Shown in pieces: positions 39,624 to 50,640 of a DNA stretch of 60,443 nt; position 1 is the first letter of the stretch; each line of letters starts with the position of its first letter. Made by a program: the position numbers and the translations under genes. The notes beneath the pieces are model-generated. The model saw only the letters and a list, made by a program, of their open reading frames with translations. It was not told the origin of the DNA and searched no databases. Origin of the DNA: Candidatus Nomurabacteria bacterium GW2011_GWB1_40_7 (GTDB taxonomy: Bacteria; Patescibacteriota; Minisyncoccia; Phycocordibacterales; UBA9973); assembly GCA_000994705.1 (NCBI GenBank), contig LBZL01000003.1, positions 10,215 to 70,657 on the forward strand, written 5' to 3'.

Positions 39624-40994
39624 ATGGTAAAAAGAACCATAATTTCTATTTTTCTAGGTGTTTTATTTATATTTTCTTTTACTTTGCCGACGCAAAAGGT
39701 TTTTGCTTTTGATTGCTTAACATTAACGCCATCTTCCAGCCAGTCCGATAAGGACTACTGCCGAAAAGAACTGGCTCAAATAGAAGCCCAACTGGCGGAC
39801 TTGCTGGATAAACAAAAAGAACAGCAAAAGCAGACGGGAACATTGAAAGGAGACGTTGATTATTTGACCAGCCAAATTAACGCTCTTAAAGCGAAAATAA
39901 AAGCGAGGGCTCTGGCCATTGCCCAGTTAAAGGTGAGCATTACGGAAAAAGCGAATACAATCAATTCACTTTCCAATAAAATAAATCGCGAATATGAATC
40001 GCTGGCCCAGCTTCTTCGCAACACAAATGAATTTGACAAGGAGACTCTTGTCCACTTGATTCTTTCCGACAGCAGTATTTCTAATTTTTACAGCGACCTA
40101 GAATCCTATGATTCCATAAAACAAGCGATAAAGGATTCGGTGGATATTATTAGGGGAGTAAAAACACAAACTGAAATTGTCAAAGAAGATCTTGAAAAGA
40201 AACAAGACGCTGAAACTGACGCGAAAGTCGAACTTGAAAGCGCCCAGAAAAAAGTAGCCCTTTCCGAAGCTGAGAAAAAGAAACTTCTGGAAATTTCTAA
40301 GCAGACGGAAGCCGCCTACCAAAAATTAGCCGCCGAGAAAAAAATTCAAGCTGATAAAATTCGAGCCGCTCTTTTTCCGCTTCGCGACGCGCAGGCCATT
40401 CCTTTTGGAACGGCTTTGGCTTATGCCGAAAATGCTTCAAAAAAGACCGGAGTACGTCCCGCTTTCGTTCTGGCAATTTTGCAACAAGAATCCAATATGG
40501 GAGCGAATGTCGGCTCTTGCATTATTACCAATCTTTCTACCGGAGAGACTAAGGGTGTTAATTACGGGACTATTTTCCCCAATGGCATACACCCGACCAG
40601 GGACCTGCCCCTTTTGCAAAAAATTGTGGAAGGACTTGGCAGGAATCCTTTAACTACTCGGGTTTCTTGTCCGCTTTCTAGCGGAGGATATGGCGGGGCG
40701 ATGGGACCAACACAATTCATTCCTTCCACTTGGAATGGCTTACAGGCCCGAATAGCAAGCGTATTAGGAAAAGCGATAGCCGACCCTTGGATTCCAGAGG
40801 ATGCTATTATGGCTTCATCCATTTATTTAAGCGATTTGGGGGCAAATGTTGGAGGATATACCGCGGAACGTACAGCCGCCTTAAAATATTATGCCGGTAG
40901 CAATTGGAATAAATCAGCAAATGCTTTTTATGGCAATCAAGTAATGCAAAGAACGGCGACAATTCAAGCAGATATAGATTTGCTTTATCAATAA
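39624..40994 (+). CDS. Secreted coiled-coil murein hydrolase (lytic transglycosylase-like)
   Basis: 456 residues from ATG 39624. A signal peptide or anchor (IISIFLGVLFIFSFTLP), a coiled coil (about 45-260; NLpC/EnvC-like layout, QIEAQLADLLDKQKEQQ) and a C-terminal lysozyme-like domain: PAFVLAILQQESNMGANVGSC (catalytic Glu in QQES), AMGPTQFIPSTWN (G-P-x-Q-F) and YYAGSNWNK. A division- or wall-remodelling hydrolase; the coiled coil could regulate it as in EnvC or PcsB. TATAAT ends 6 nt before the ATG. Confidence 0.88.
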   Translation: MVKRTIISIFLGVLFIFSFTLPTQKVFAFDCLTLTPSSSQSDKDYCRKELAQIEAQLADLLDKQKEQQKQTGTLKGDVDYLTSQINALKAKIKARALAIAQLKVSITEKANTINSLSNKINREYESLAQLLRNTNEFDKETLVHLILSDSSISNFYSDLESYDSIKQAIKDSVDIIRGVKTQTEIVKEDLEKKQDAETDAKVELESAQKKVALSEAEKKKLLEISKQTEAAYQKLAAEKKIQADKIRAALFPLRDAQAIPFGTALAYAENASKKTGVRPAFVLAILQQESNMGANVGSCIITNLSTGETKGVNYGTIFPNGIHPTRDLPLLQKIVEGLGRNPLTTRVSCPLSSGGYGGAMGPTQFIPSTWNGLQARIASVLGKAIADPWIPEDAIMASSIYLSDLGANVGGYTAERTAALKYYAGSNWNKSANAFYGNQVMQRTATIQADIDLLYQ

Positions 40995-41017
40995 ATTCGT
41001 GATAATATTTTCAGATA

Positions 41018-41242
41018 ATGCAGAAAAACATACATCCAAAATTTGATTTGAGAACGAAAGCCGCTTGCGCTTGTGGGGCGGTTTTTGAAGTTGGTTCCAC
41101 TATGACGGAAATTAAAATAGAAATATGCAGTCAATGCCATCCTTTCTACACCGGTAATGAAAAGATAATGGACACGGCCGGACGCGTTGAACGCTTCAAA
41201 AAACGCCATGCCGCTACTGCAAAAATTAAAGCGAAGAAATAA
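41018..41242 (+). CDS. rpmE: 50S ribosomal protein L31
   Basis: 74 residues, bL31 with zinc cysteines: CAC (C-x-C) and CSQC (C-x2-C), followed by HPFYTGNEKIMDTAGRVERFKKR. The cysteine pattern is the C+ form. prfA follows by 3 nt, a common pairing of L31 and RF1. Confidence 0.95.
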   Translation: MQKNIHPKFDLRTKAACACGAVFEVGSTMTEIKIEICSQCHPFYTGNEKIMDTAGRVERFKKRHAATAKIKAKK

Positions 41243-41245
41243 ATA

Positions 41246-42058
41246 ATGGATTGGGAAGAGTGGAAAAAAAATAAAAAAAATGCGGAAACAGAATCCCGAC
41301 CTGATGTCGGGACGAATGAAATAGTTCTGGAAGTACGAGCAGGCGCCGGCGGGAACGAGGCGTCTCTTTTTGCTTGGGAGCTCGCGCATATGTATGAAAA
41401 ATTTGCGGAAACGCAGGGCTGGCAGTGGAAAATGAATTATGAATCCAAGAGCGATTTGAATGGCTACAAAGAAGCGAGTTTTGAGATAAAGGGAAAAGAT
41501 GTTTACAAAAAAATGCGTTATGAAACTGGTGTACATAGAGTGCAAAGAATTCCGGCGACAGAAAAAAATGGCAGGGTACATACTTCCACCGCTTCCGTTG
41601 CCGTGCTTCCAATCAGAAAAAAAATAACTTTTCAAATAAACCCGGCTGATTTTGAAATGGAATATTCTCGTTCGGGCGGAAAGGGCGGACAAAATGTGAA
41701 CAAAGTGGAGACGGCCGTACGGATTATTCACAAACCGACGGGACTGGACGTGCGTTCCACCAATGAGCGAAGCCAGTTGGCGAATCGCGAAAAAGCGATG
41801 ATGATTTTAACAGCAAAACTACAACAGCTGGAAGAAGAAAAAGAAGCTGCCAAACATGCCGGCATTCGCAAAAATCAAATTGGCACAGGCGACCGCTCGG
41901 AGAAAATCCGTACCTATAATTATTCGCAAGACCGCGTTACTGACCACCGCGTCAAAAAATCCTGGCACAATTTGCCGAAAATAATGGAAGGGGATATCGG
42001 AAACATTATTGCCGATCTTGAATCCGGAGTGGTTGGAGAGGAAGAAGAGAACGAATAA
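41246..42058 (+). CDS. prfA: Peptide chain release factor 1, short form
   Basis: 270 residues instead of about 360: the N-terminal coiled-coil domain 1 is missing. The rest is complete: codon-recognition PxT motif (PAT in VQRIPATEKNGRVHTS), GGQ motif SGGKGGQNVNK, and RSTNERSQLANREKA. RF1 reads UAA and UAG. The N-terminal linker carries the palindrome at 41294-41312 (SRPDVGT). It follows rpmE by 3 nt. Confidence 0.92.
   Translation: MDWEEWKKNKKNAETESRPDVGTNEIVLEVRAGAGGNEASLFAWELAHMYEKFAETQGWQWKMNYESKSDLNGYKEASFEIKGKDVYKKMRYETGVHRVQRIPATEKNGRVHTSTASVAVLPIRKKITFQINPADFEMEYSRSGGKGGQNVNKVETAVRIIHKPTGLDVRSTNERSQLANREKAMMILTAKLQQLEEEKEAAKHAGIRKNQIGTGDRSEKIRTYNYSQDRVTDHRVKKSWHNLPKIMEGDIGNIIADLESGVVGEEEENE
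41294..41312. repeat. In-frame palindrome in prfA
   Basis: TCCCGAC-ctgat-GTCGGGA, 7-bp arms, encodes SRPDVG between the start and EIVLEVRAGAGG. Confidence 0.75.
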
Positions 42059-42181
42059 AAAATTGCTTTTTATTTTTAATAATATATGATTATATAGTAG
42101 GATCTCATTTAGCGAAATAGAGTTTCTATGTTTATAAATAGTTTTTGCCTGTTTTTAATAAATAGGAGAAGTAAAATAAAT

Positions 42182-42493
42182 ATGGCTACAAAGCTATATG
42201 TAGGGGGACTCCCTTACAGCACACAAGAGGATGCTCTAAAAGAGCTCTTCGCACAAGCTGGGTCAGTAACATCCGCTGTGATTATTATGGACAAAATGTC
42301 CGGTCGTTCAAAAGGTTTTGGGTTCGTAGAAATGGATAGTGCTGATGCGGCTGCAAAAGCTATTTCAATGTTCAACGATCAAGAATTCGAAGGACGCAAA
42401 CTTACTGTCAACGAAGCTCGCCCGATGGAAGCTCGACCACCAAGAAGTGGTGGTAACGGCGGATACAACGGAGGCGGACGCAGAGAATACTAA
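42182..42493 (+). CDS. RRM-type RNA-binding protein
   Basis: 103 residues from ATG 42182 (an in-frame ATG at 42128 is less likely; GGAGAAG is correctly spaced before 42182). One RRM: RNP2 KLYVGGLPYS, RNP1 KGFGFVEM, and a glycine-arginine tail (GGNGGYNGGGRREY). This is the cold-shock-type small RBP found in many bacteria. Ends before a strong terminator. Confidence 0.93.
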   Translation: MATKLYVGGLPYSTQEDALKELFAQAGSVTSAVIIMDKMSGRSKGFGFVEMDSADAAAKAISMFNDQEFEGRKLTVNEARPMEARPPRSGGNGGYNGGGRREY

Positions 42494-42533
42494 AAATTAG
42501 CTAATAGCTTGTAGGTTATAGATTTTAGTAAAA

Positions 42534-42573
42534 TCAAAAAACCGCTCTGAATTTATTTTAGGCGGTTTTTTGA
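42534..42573 (+). terminator. Terminator of the RRM gene
   Basis: 12-bp perfect stem TCAAAAAACCGC/GCGGTTTTTTGA. Confidence 0.85.
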
Positions 42574-42596
42574 TTGCCCTCACCCCGCCTGAAGCA

Positions 42597-42624
42597 CCCC
42601 TCTCCAAAAAAGTTTGGAGAGGGG
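42597..42624. repeat. Intergenic palindrome
   Basis: CCCCTCTCC and GGAGAGGGG, 10-nt loop, in a GC-rich patch between the RRM gene and tRNA-Ile; no gene seen between 42494 and 42747. Confidence 0.7.
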
Positions 42625-42747
42625 CAAAGGGGAGAGGAGAAGTTTGCTTTAGCGTGTTATTTTTGTTATATTTTCTACACAGTATTTTGTATTTATGCTT
42701 TTGCGTTTTTCTAAAACCTAGAAGCTAGTTACTAGAACCTGTGTCTT

Positions 42748-42819
42748 GAGCGTGTAGTTCAGTGGTAGAACGCTGTCCTGATAAGACAGAGGTCGATGGT
42801 TCGATCCCATCCACGCTCA
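42748..42819 (+). tRNA. tRNA-Ile(GAT)
   Basis: Acceptor GAGCGTG/CACGCTC, anticodon loop CTGATAA (GAT). Directly upstream of the ATP synthase operon. CCA is not encoded. Confidence 0.95.
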
Positions 42820-42889
42820 CAAAATTTGACATTTGCAACAAAAATATCTTTATCCTATAATACACGAAAGCCGCAACGGCTTTGTTTTT

Positions 42890-43138
42890 ATGGTTGATGA
42901 TAAGCAAGATTTGAATAAGAACAATGGTCCTTGGTGGAAACCGGGAATGCAGATAATGAGCGAGGTTTCTACTTGGATTGTTGTGCCTATTGTTTTGGCG
43001 CTCATTTTCGGCAAAATGTTGGATACGCGCTTTGGCACGAAGCCAATTATATTTCTTGTATTCGCGGGACTCGGATTTTTGGCTACCTGCTTCGGCATAT
43101 TTCGGGTTGTGAAAAATTATATGAAGAAGATAAAATAA
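42890..43138 (+). CDS. AtpZ/AtpI-like ATP synthase accessory protein
   Basis: 82 residues from ATG 42890 (an ORF open to 42833 is less conserved). Two transmembrane helices (IVVPIVLALIFGKML and PIIFLVFAGLGFLATCFGIF) separated by a short polar loop, with an N-terminal WWKPGMQIMSEVSTW segment, typical of the AtpZ/AtpI group that precedes atpB and helps c-ring assembly or ion uptake. atpB begins 1 nt after its stop. Confidence 0.8.
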   Translation: MVDDKQDLNKNNGPWWKPGMQIMSEVSTWIVVPIVLALIFGKMLDTRFGTKPIIFLVFAGLGFLATCFGIFRVVKNYMKKIK

Positions 43139-43139
43139 G

Positions 43140-44027
43140 ATGGAACAAATATCTCACGAAATTACACTTTTTGCCGAACCCATTTTCCACTTTGGAAATT
43201 TTACTATTACCAATGCGCTTTTTACCAGCTGGGTAGTGGTTGCCGTAATAATTGTTTTATCTTTGGCTTTGCGCTCAAAACTCGCGACAATTCCTGGCAA
43301 ACTGCAAAATATTTTTGAAATTATTGTGGACGGCGCGCTCGGTTTGTGCGATCAGGTGACGGGCAAAAGAGCTGTTTCTATTAAAATCTTTCCCATTGCC
43401 ATTTCGGTTTTCTTTTTTATTTTAATTAATAATTGGCTCGGCATCCTTCCCCTCGGAGCGTTCGGGATTTTGGAGGAAGGCGAGCTTGGATTGCTTTTTG
43501 TCCCGTTTCTTCGCGGGGGCACCGCTGACATAAATACAACCATTGCGCTTGCGGTGATGGCGGTTTTGGGCGCGAATCTTTTCGGAATTTTTTCCGTCGG
43601 TATCTGGAAAACTTTTAACAAATATGTTAATCTAAAAGTATTGGGAGGAATATTCACCAAAATTCGCCGCGAGCCGACGATTATCATCGTCGCCCCCATT
43701 ACGTTCTTTGTCGGCCTCATTGAAATTGTCGGCGAATTCGCAAAAGTGGCATCATTGTCCTTTCGTCTCTTTGGCAATGTGTTTGCCGGAGAAGTGCTCT
43801 TGATTTCAATGGCGGCCCTAGTGGCATATATCGTTCCAATACCATTTCTTTTTCTTGAACTGCTCGTGGGAGTTATTCAAGCGCTTATTTTTTCAATTTT
43901 GCTTGTTGTTTATTTTACGATTGCGGCCAGCGACCATGAAGAGCATGAGCATGAACCTGCCCGCGATGCTTCGCATGATGCGGATGAAAAATACAAAGAG
44001 TCGATTATTATTAATAGTAATATATAA
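43140..44027 (+). CDS. atpB: ATP synthase Fo subunit a
   Basis: 295 residues, five or six membrane helices. The proton half-channel arginine is in SLSFRLFGNVFAGEVLL. C-terminal helices end LLVVYFTIAASDHEEHEHE, rich in charged residues. Ion translocation with the c ring. Confidence 0.94.
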   Translation: MEQISHEITLFAEPIFHFGNFTITNALFTSWVVVAVIIVLSLALRSKLATIPGKLQNIFEIIVDGALGLCDQVTGKRAVSIKIFPIAISVFFFILINNWLGILPLGAFGILEEGELGLLFVPFLRGGTADINTTIALAVMAVLGANLFGIFSVGIWKTFNKYVNLKVLGGIFTKIRREPTIIIVAPITFFVGLIEIVGEFAKVASLSFRLFGNVFAGEVLLISMAALVAYIVPIPFLFLELLVGVIQALIFSILLVVYFTIAASDHEEHEHEPARDASHDADEKYKESIIINSNI

Positions 44028-44243
<216 letters not shown>

Positions 44244-44254
44244 ACGACAAGGAT

Positions 44255-44378
44255 ATGGCTCCCGTACGAAATCGCGGACGCGGGACTTCGTCTTTTGAGT
44301 TAAAATGTTTATTGAGTATTAAAAGAGGTTAATTTTTTATAGGTAGGGCGTCCGCGTCCTATTTCGTACGGGATGGAT
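44255..44378. repeat. Inverted-repeat element, copy 2, between atpE and atpF
   Basis: Outer arms TCCCGTACGAAAT (44260-44272) and ATTTCGTACGGGA (44361-44373); inner arms CGCGGACGC (44273-44281) and GCGTCCGCG (44348-44356), with a 4-nt bulge on the right. The ATG of atpF is the last part of the right arm. Likely to tune b-subunit translation relative to c; also a possible transcription attenuator. Confidence 0.88.
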
Positions 44379-44834
44379 TCTATTATCTCCACATTTCACA
44401 TAGATTGGAAAATTATGATTGCGCAAGCAATTAATTTTGGAATTGTTTTTGCCGTTTTGTATATTTTTGCTCTCAAACCGTTAAGCAAGCTGATGGCGGA
44501 ACGAAGCGAAAGAATAGCCAAGGGAGTGAACGACGCGAAAACGAACACAACGCTTCTTCTAAAAACTCGCGCCGAATATGAAGAAGCGCTCGCAAAGGCT
44601 CGGGCGGAAGCCAATAAAATTTTTCAGGATGGTAAAAAAGAAGCTGAAGCTAAAAAAGCGATAATGCTGGAAGAAGCAAAGCAAGAAGTAGCTACCGTTA
44701 TAGAAAACGGCAAAAAAATACTGGAAGCGGAAAAGGTAAAAATGGTAGGGGAAGCAAAAAATGAAATTATTTCTTTGGCAATGCTCGCTACTGAGAAATT
44801 AATTAGCAACAAGCAAGATTTAAATAATTTATAA
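44373..44834 (+). CDS. atpF: ATP synthase Fo subunit b
   Basis: 153 residues: N-terminal membrane helix (MIAQAINFGIVFAVLYIFAL), then a long charged helix (KLMAERSERIAKGVND onward) for the peripheral stalk. Start codon lies in the right arm of a long inverted repeat, separated 129 nt from atpE. atpH begins 1 nt after its stop. Confidence 0.92.
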   Translation: MDSIISTFHIDWKIMIAQAINFGIVFAVLYIFALKPLSKLMAERSERIAKGVNDAKTNTTLLLKTRAEYEEALAKARAEANKIFQDGKKEAEAKKAIMLEEAKQEVATVIENGKKILEAEKVKMVGEAKNEIISLAMLATEKLISNKQDLNNL

Positions 44835-44835
44835 T

Positions 44836-45246
44836 ATGTCTGCAATTTCAAACAATAATATAGCTCGCGCCATTTATTTAGAACTTGGGGGCAAAGACGA
44901 GGGAGAACAGTCTTTAATTTTTCCAAAAATAATTCAATTTTTAGTAAAAAAAAGATTATTGGCTAGGGCCCCGGACATCCTAAATCATTTAAGCAAAATA
45001 ATTAACGACGAGGAAAAGAGAATTGTAGCCAGAGTATCCAGCAAAGATAATCTTGATGAAAAAACAAAACACGAACTCAAACATTCTCTCGCCAAACGAT
45101 ATTTGGTGGAAGAAGTGGACTTGGTTTTGAATACGGATGAAAAGTTATTGGGTGGATTAAAAATAGAAGTAAATGACGAGGTTATAGACCTGACGATAAA
45201 AAATAAAATCGGAAAATTACAAGAATATTTAATACAAACCACATGA
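44836..45246 (+). CDS. atpH: ATP synthase F1 subunit delta
   Basis: 136 residues; short against about 175 usual. Helical N-terminus and the conserved C-terminal segment [32 protein letters not shown]. Joins F1 to the peripheral stalk. ATGA overlap with atpA. Confidence 0.88.
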   Translation: MSAISNNNIARAIYLELGGKDEGEQSLIFPKIIQFLVKKRLLARAPDILNHLSKIINDEEKRIVARVSSKDNLDEKTKHELKHSLAKRYLVEEVDLVLNTDEKLLGGLKIEVNDEVIDLTIKNKIGKLQEYLIQTT

Positions 45247-46742
45247 GTGTAGACCACATCGTAGAAAATTTAAAAAAGGAGATAGAAAATTTTTCTATCC
45301 AGATAAAAGCCGAAAAAGTGGGCAAAGTGCTGGAAGTTTTTGACGGTATCGCAAAAGTTTCCGGTCTTTCGGATATCAAGTCCTCCGAAATGGTTACTTT
45401 TCCGAATGGCGAAACGGGCGTCGCGCTTAACTTGGAAGAAGATGCAGTCGGCGTGATTATTTTGGGAGAATATTCCAAAATTAAGGAAGGGGACGAAGTC
45501 AAGGCAACCGGTAAAATTCTTGAAATTTCAGTTTCGGACGCTATTTTAGGGCGCGTAGTCAACGCTATCGGTGTTCCTATTGACGGCAAGGGCGTGATAA
45601 AAAGCGCAAAGACTTACCCGATTGAAAGAGTCGCTCCGGGTGTCATCACTCGTCTGTCCGTAAGCCAGTCTGTAGCCACGGGCATTAAGGTTATCGATAG
45701 CATTATTCCTATTGGTCGTGGACAACGCGAGCTTATTATCGGTGACCGCCAAACCGGCAAAACAGCCATCGCTATTGACACGATTTTGAATCAGAAAGGC
45801 CAAGATATGATTTGTGTTTATGTGTCTATTGGCCAAAAAGATTCTAAATTACGTAAATTACAGGCAAGACTCGAAGCTGGCAATAGCATGAATTATACGG
45901 TTATTGTTTCCGCTGGCGCGTCCGAAGCCACTTCGCTTTCATATATTGCGCCCTACACGGGAGTGTCTATCGCTGAATATTTTATGGACCAAGGAAAAGA
46001 TGTGTTGATTATTTATGACGATCTTTCCAAGCACGCTGTCGCTTATCGCGAGATTTCGCTTCTTCTCCGCCGTCCGCCAGGCCGAGAGGCGTATCCTGGA
46101 GATGTTTTTTATCTGCATTCCCGTCTGCTGGAACGCGCCTGTCGCCGAAATCAAGAATACGGCGGAGGATCTATCACCGCCTTGCCCATTATTGAAACGC
46201 AAGCTGGCGACGTATCCGCGTATATTCCGACCAATGTTATTTCCATCACCGACGGACAAATTTTCTTGGAAACGGATCTTTTTTACAAAGGTATTCGACC
46301 GGCAGTAAATGTCGGTCTTTCAGTTTCTCGCGTCGGTTCCAGCGCGCAAATCAAGGCAATGAAAAAAGTGGCTGGAACGCTCAAGCTTGACCTCGCGCAA
46401 TTCCGCGAGCTTGAAGCATTTGCTCAATTCGGCTCTGACCTTGACGAAGTCACTAAGCAACAGCTTGAACGAGGCAAAAGAGCGGTAGAAGTATTGAAAC
46501 AGCTCCAATACGCGCCAATGAAAATTGAGCATCAAGTAATGATTCTTTACGCTTTAACGAAAGGCTACATGGACGATGTGGCAATAGATAAAATAAAAGA
46601 ATTTGAGCAGGAATTTATTGATTATAGCGAACGAAACGCAAAAGTTTTTTATAAGCAAATTGTGGAGAAAAAAATGTGGGATGACAAGGGAGAAGAAGAA
46701 TTAAAAAAAGCAATAAAAGATTTCAAAAATGGCTGGAACTAA
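45243..46742 (+). CDS. atpA: ATP synthase F1 subunit alpha
   Basis: 499 residues. Walker [14 protein letters not shown]; the noncatalytic nucleotide-binding subunit with the [12 protein letters not shown] signature and arginine finger region in [18 protein letters not shown]. The 3' end overlaps atpG by 14 nt. Confidence 0.97.
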   Translation: MSVDHIVENLKKEIENFSIQIKAEKVGKVLEVFDGIAKVSGLSDIKSSEMVTFPNGETGVALNLEEDAVGVIILGEYSKIKEGDEVKATGKILEISVSDAILGRVVNAIGVPIDGKGVIKSAKTYPIERVAPGVITRLSVSQSVATGIKVIDSIIPIGRGQRELIIGDRQTGKTAIAIDTILNQKGQDMICVYVSIGQKDSKLRKLQARLEAGNSMNYTVIVSAGASEATSLSYIAPYTGVSIAEYFMDQGKDVLIIYDDLSKHAVAYREISLLLRRPPGREAYPGDVFYLHSRLLERACRRNQEYGGGSITALPIIETQAGDVSAYIPTNVISITDGQIFLETDLFYKGIRPAVNVGLSVSRVGSSAQIKAMKKVAGTLKLDLAQFRELEAFAQFGSDLDEVTKQQLERGKRAVEVLKQLQYAPMKIEHQVMILYALTKGYMDDVAIDKIKEFEQEFIDYSERNAKVFYKQIVEKKMWDDKGEEELKKAIKDFKNGWN

Positions 46743-47658
46743 AGAAATAAAAAGAAGAATAAAGAGCATAAAAAATACGAAAAAAATCACGAAAGCGATG
46801 GAGCTGGTGGCGGCTTCAAAGATGAAACGCGCCGTTAATAGCACTCTTGCGTCGCGCCTGTATGCCGAATATTCGTGGGAAATCCTCACTTCTATAGCCA
46901 AAAATCTTGAAGAAAACACGCATCAGTTTTTTGAAGAACGTGAGGTAAAAAACATCTTGCTTATTCTCATCACCTCCAATCGCGGTCTTTGCGGAGCATA
47001 TAACGCACAGATTATAAAAAAAGTTATTTCTTTGTTAAAAACTGAAAACAGCCTGCCTGCGCAGGCAGGAAATATCAATATTGATTTTATTACTGTTGGC
47101 AAAAAAGGCGACATTGCAACGCGCCGCTTGAATAAGAATGTAATTGCCAATTTTTCAGAATTACCCGATGACATAAATCTTTTTGAGATTGTTCCAATAG
47201 CAAAATTAGCGACAGAAGAGTATAACTCTATGCGCTATGATAAAGTTTTGATTGCTTACACGGACTTTGTTTCAGCTCTTGTCCAAAGGCCGAATATCAA
47301 GCAAATTCTCCCCATCTCTAAAACGGATTTAAAAGAATTAATGGATTCTTTAGAAGTAATTAGGGGGAATAAAAAAGAAAATCAAATCAAGGAAGAAAAA
47401 ATTGATTATTTATTTGAAGGAGACTTCAATATGTTAATAGAGTCATTGGCCGAAAAAATTACCCGAATGCAAATTTACCAAATGCTTCTTGAATCAAATG
47501 CTTCTGAACAATCCGCTCGTATGGTGGCGATGAAAAATGCCAGCGAAGCTTCCGGCGAAATGATTGACGATTTAACTTTGATGTTCAATAAAGCAAGACA
47601 AGCGAATATTACCAGAGAAATATCGGAAATCAGCGCCGGCATGGCATCGGTCAGTTAA
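46729..47658 (+). CDS. atpG: ATP synthase F1 subunit gamma (with LPAQAG insertion)
   Basis: 309 residues. N- and C-terminal helices of the rotor: [26 protein letters not shown] and [28 protein letters not shown] (last helix). An 18-bp palindrome at 47052-47069 encodes LPAQAG in the middle domain, a segment with no role in the fold. Confidence 0.95.
   Translation: MAGTKEIKRRIKSIKNTKKITKAMELVAASKMKRAVNSTLASRLYAEYSWEILTSIAKNLEENTHQFFEEREVKNILLILITSNRGLCGAYNAQIIKKVISLLKTENSLPAQAGNINIDFITVGKKGDIATRRLNKNVIANFSELPDDINLFEIVPIAKLATEEYNSMRYDKVLIAYTDFVSALVQRPNIKQILPISKTDLKELMDSLEVIRGNKKENQIKEEKIDYLFEGDFNMLIESLAEKITRMQIYQMLLESNASEQSARMVAMKNASEASGEMIDDLTLMFNKARQANITREISEISAGMASVS
47052..47069. repeat. 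18-bp palindrome in atpG
   Basis: CCTGCCTGCGCAGGCAGG, perfect palindrome, in frame LPAQAG; identical copy at 54152-54169. Confidence 0.92.
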
Positions 47659-47686
47659 CAATTATTAATTACGAATTAAAAATTAA

Positions 47687-49054
<1,368 letters not shown>

Positions 49055-49057
49055 AAA

Positions 49058-49507
49058 ATGAGTGCCAAGCAATTAAAACTTAAAATAGTTACTCCGGAAC
49101 GTCTCGTTCTAGAAGAAATGGTTGATCAAGTCAGCTTGCCGACTACCTTGGGCGAGATTACGGTATTGCCGAATCATGTTCCACTTATTACTGGACTTTC
49201 CTCGGGAGATGTTGTTGCATTTGCGGGAGGCGAACACGTGCCAATGGCTGTTGTTGGTGGGTTCGTGGAAATAAAACAAAATGGAAAAAGAGAAACGGAA
49301 GTTGCTGTGCTCGCTGATTTCGCTGAACATATTTCAGAACTACACGAAGAGAAAATAGAAAAAGCGAAAGCTCGAGCAGAAGAATTAAAGAAATTGATGG
49401 AGAACAAAGAACATGTTGATTTTGAACATTTTGAAGCGGAACTTGAACGGTCCCTCACTCGCGTAAAAATCGCTGACAAGTGGCGTAACAAAAAATACAG
49501 AAAATAG
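49058..49507 (+). CDS. atpC: ATP synthase F1 subunit epsilon
   Basis: 149 residues: beta sandwich (LKIVTPERLVLEEMVDQVSLPTTLGEITVLPNHVPLITGL) and a C-terminal helical pair that can inhibit rotation. Three nt after atpD; last ATP synthase gene. Confidence 0.93.
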   Translation: MSAKQLKLKIVTPERLVLEEMVDQVSLPTTLGEITVLPNHVPLITGLSSGDVVAFAGGEHVPMAVVGGFVEIKQNGKRETEVAVLADFAEHISELHEEKIEKAKARAEELKKLMENKEHVDFEHFEAELERSLTRVKIADKWRNKKYRK

Positions 49508-49519
49508 TATAATGCTATT

Positions 49520-49957
49520 ATGAGACTAGAAAGCCCAGAGTTTGAAAATGGTGGGAATATACCTAGTAGATTTACATGTGATGGAGAGGGAACTAATCCC
49601 GAACTCATTTTTAGTGATATATCAAAAGAAGCAAAAAGTTTAGTACTACTTATGGATGATCCAGATGCTCCGATGGGGATTTGGGATCATTGGATTGTTT
49701 TTAATATGCCTCCTGACACAAAAGGAATAAGTGAAAATTCTATACCGAACGGAGTAGTCGGAAAAAATACGCGAGGAGATAACAAATACGGTCCACCTTG
49801 CCCACCAGACCGCGAACACAGATATTTTTTCAAACTATACGCGCTTAATACCAAGCTAGGGCTTGACGAGAACGCCACAAAACAAGATGTTCTAAACGCA
49901 ATGCAAGAGCATATTCTTACAGAAGCTGAATTAATGGGAAGATACAATAGAATATAA
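49520..49957 (+). CDS. YbhB/YbcL family (PEBP-like) protein
   Basis: 145 residues, phosphatidylethanolamine-binding protein fold: IPSRFTCDGEGTNPEL, VLLMDDPDAPMGIWDHWIVFN, GDNKYGPPCPPDREHRYFFKLYALN. Bacterial members are of unclear role. TATAAT ends 6 nt before ATG, so an independent leaderless unit begins after the ATP synthase operon. Confidence 0.93.
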   Translation: MRLESPEFENGGNIPSRFTCDGEGTNPELIFSDISKEAKSLVLLMDDPDAPMGIWDHWIVFNMPPDTKGISENSIPNGVVGKNTRGDNKYGPPCPPDREHRYFFKLYALNTKLGLDENATKQDVLNAMQEHILTEAELMGRYNRI

Positions 49958-49958
49958 A

Positions 49959-50636
49959 ATGTCTAAATTTTATATTGTTGCGACGCCGATTGGAAATATG
50001 GGAGATATCACACTTCGAGCTATTGAGACGCTAAAAAGTGTTGATTTGATATTGTGCGAAGATACGAGGGAAACGAAAAAGATTTTAGATAAATATAATA
50101 TAAGTAAACCAACGATGAGCTATCATGCTCAAAGCAAACTAACCAAGGTTGATAAAATTTTTGAATTATTGGAGGAAGGGAAAAATCTTGCACTAGTTTC
50201 TGACGCAGGTACACCTGGAATTTCTGATCCTGGAGCACTTCTCGTATCAAAAATAAAAGAAAAATTTGATGAAAAAGATGTGCAAGTTATTCCAATTCCA
50301 GGAGCCACGGCCTTAATAACTGCCTTGTCTGGATCAGGATTGCCTACACACGAATTCACTTTTCTTGGATTTTTGCCCCACAAAAAGGGAAGAGAAACGC
50401 TATTTAAAGAAATCACGCAGTCAAAAAGAACTGTAGTATTCTACGAATCCCCACATAGAATATTAAAAACCCTTGAATCACTAGTAAAATTCTGCCCACA
50501 CAAAAATGTATGCATCGCTCGCGAGCTCACAAAAATATTTGAACAATTCAAAACAGGTTCTCCAGCTGAGATTTTAGAGTATTTCAAAACAAACCCAGAT
50601 AAACAAAGAGGGGAGTTTACGGTAATCATCGTCTAA
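49959..50636 (+). CDS. rsmI: 16S rRNA (cytidine1402-2'-O)-methyltransferase
   Basis: 225 residues of the tetrapyrrole-methylase fold: VATPIGNMGDITLRAIETL, CEDTRETKKILDKYNI, LVSDAGTPGISDPG, PIPGATALITALSGSGL. Modifies the same C1402 as RsmH (21918), on the ribose. It follows the PEBP gene by 1 nt. Confidence 0.96.
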   Translation: MSKFYIVATPIGNMGDITLRAIETLKSVDLILCEDTRETKKILDKYNISKPTMSYHAQSKLTKVDKIFELLEEGKNLALVSDAGTPGISDPGALLVSKIKEKFDEKDVQVIPIPGATALITALSGSGLPTHEFTFLGFLPHKKGRETLFKEITQSKRTVVFYESPHRILKTLESLVKFCPHKNVCIARELTKIFEQFKTGSPAEILEYFKTNPDKQRGEFTVIIV

Positions 50637-50640
50637 AAAA

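Noticed and set aside
40988-41731. 247-aa minus-strand ORF opposite rpmE/prfA
   Set aside because: Both genes on the plus strand are certain; the antisense frame is compositionally aromatic and lysine-free, typical of a shadow.
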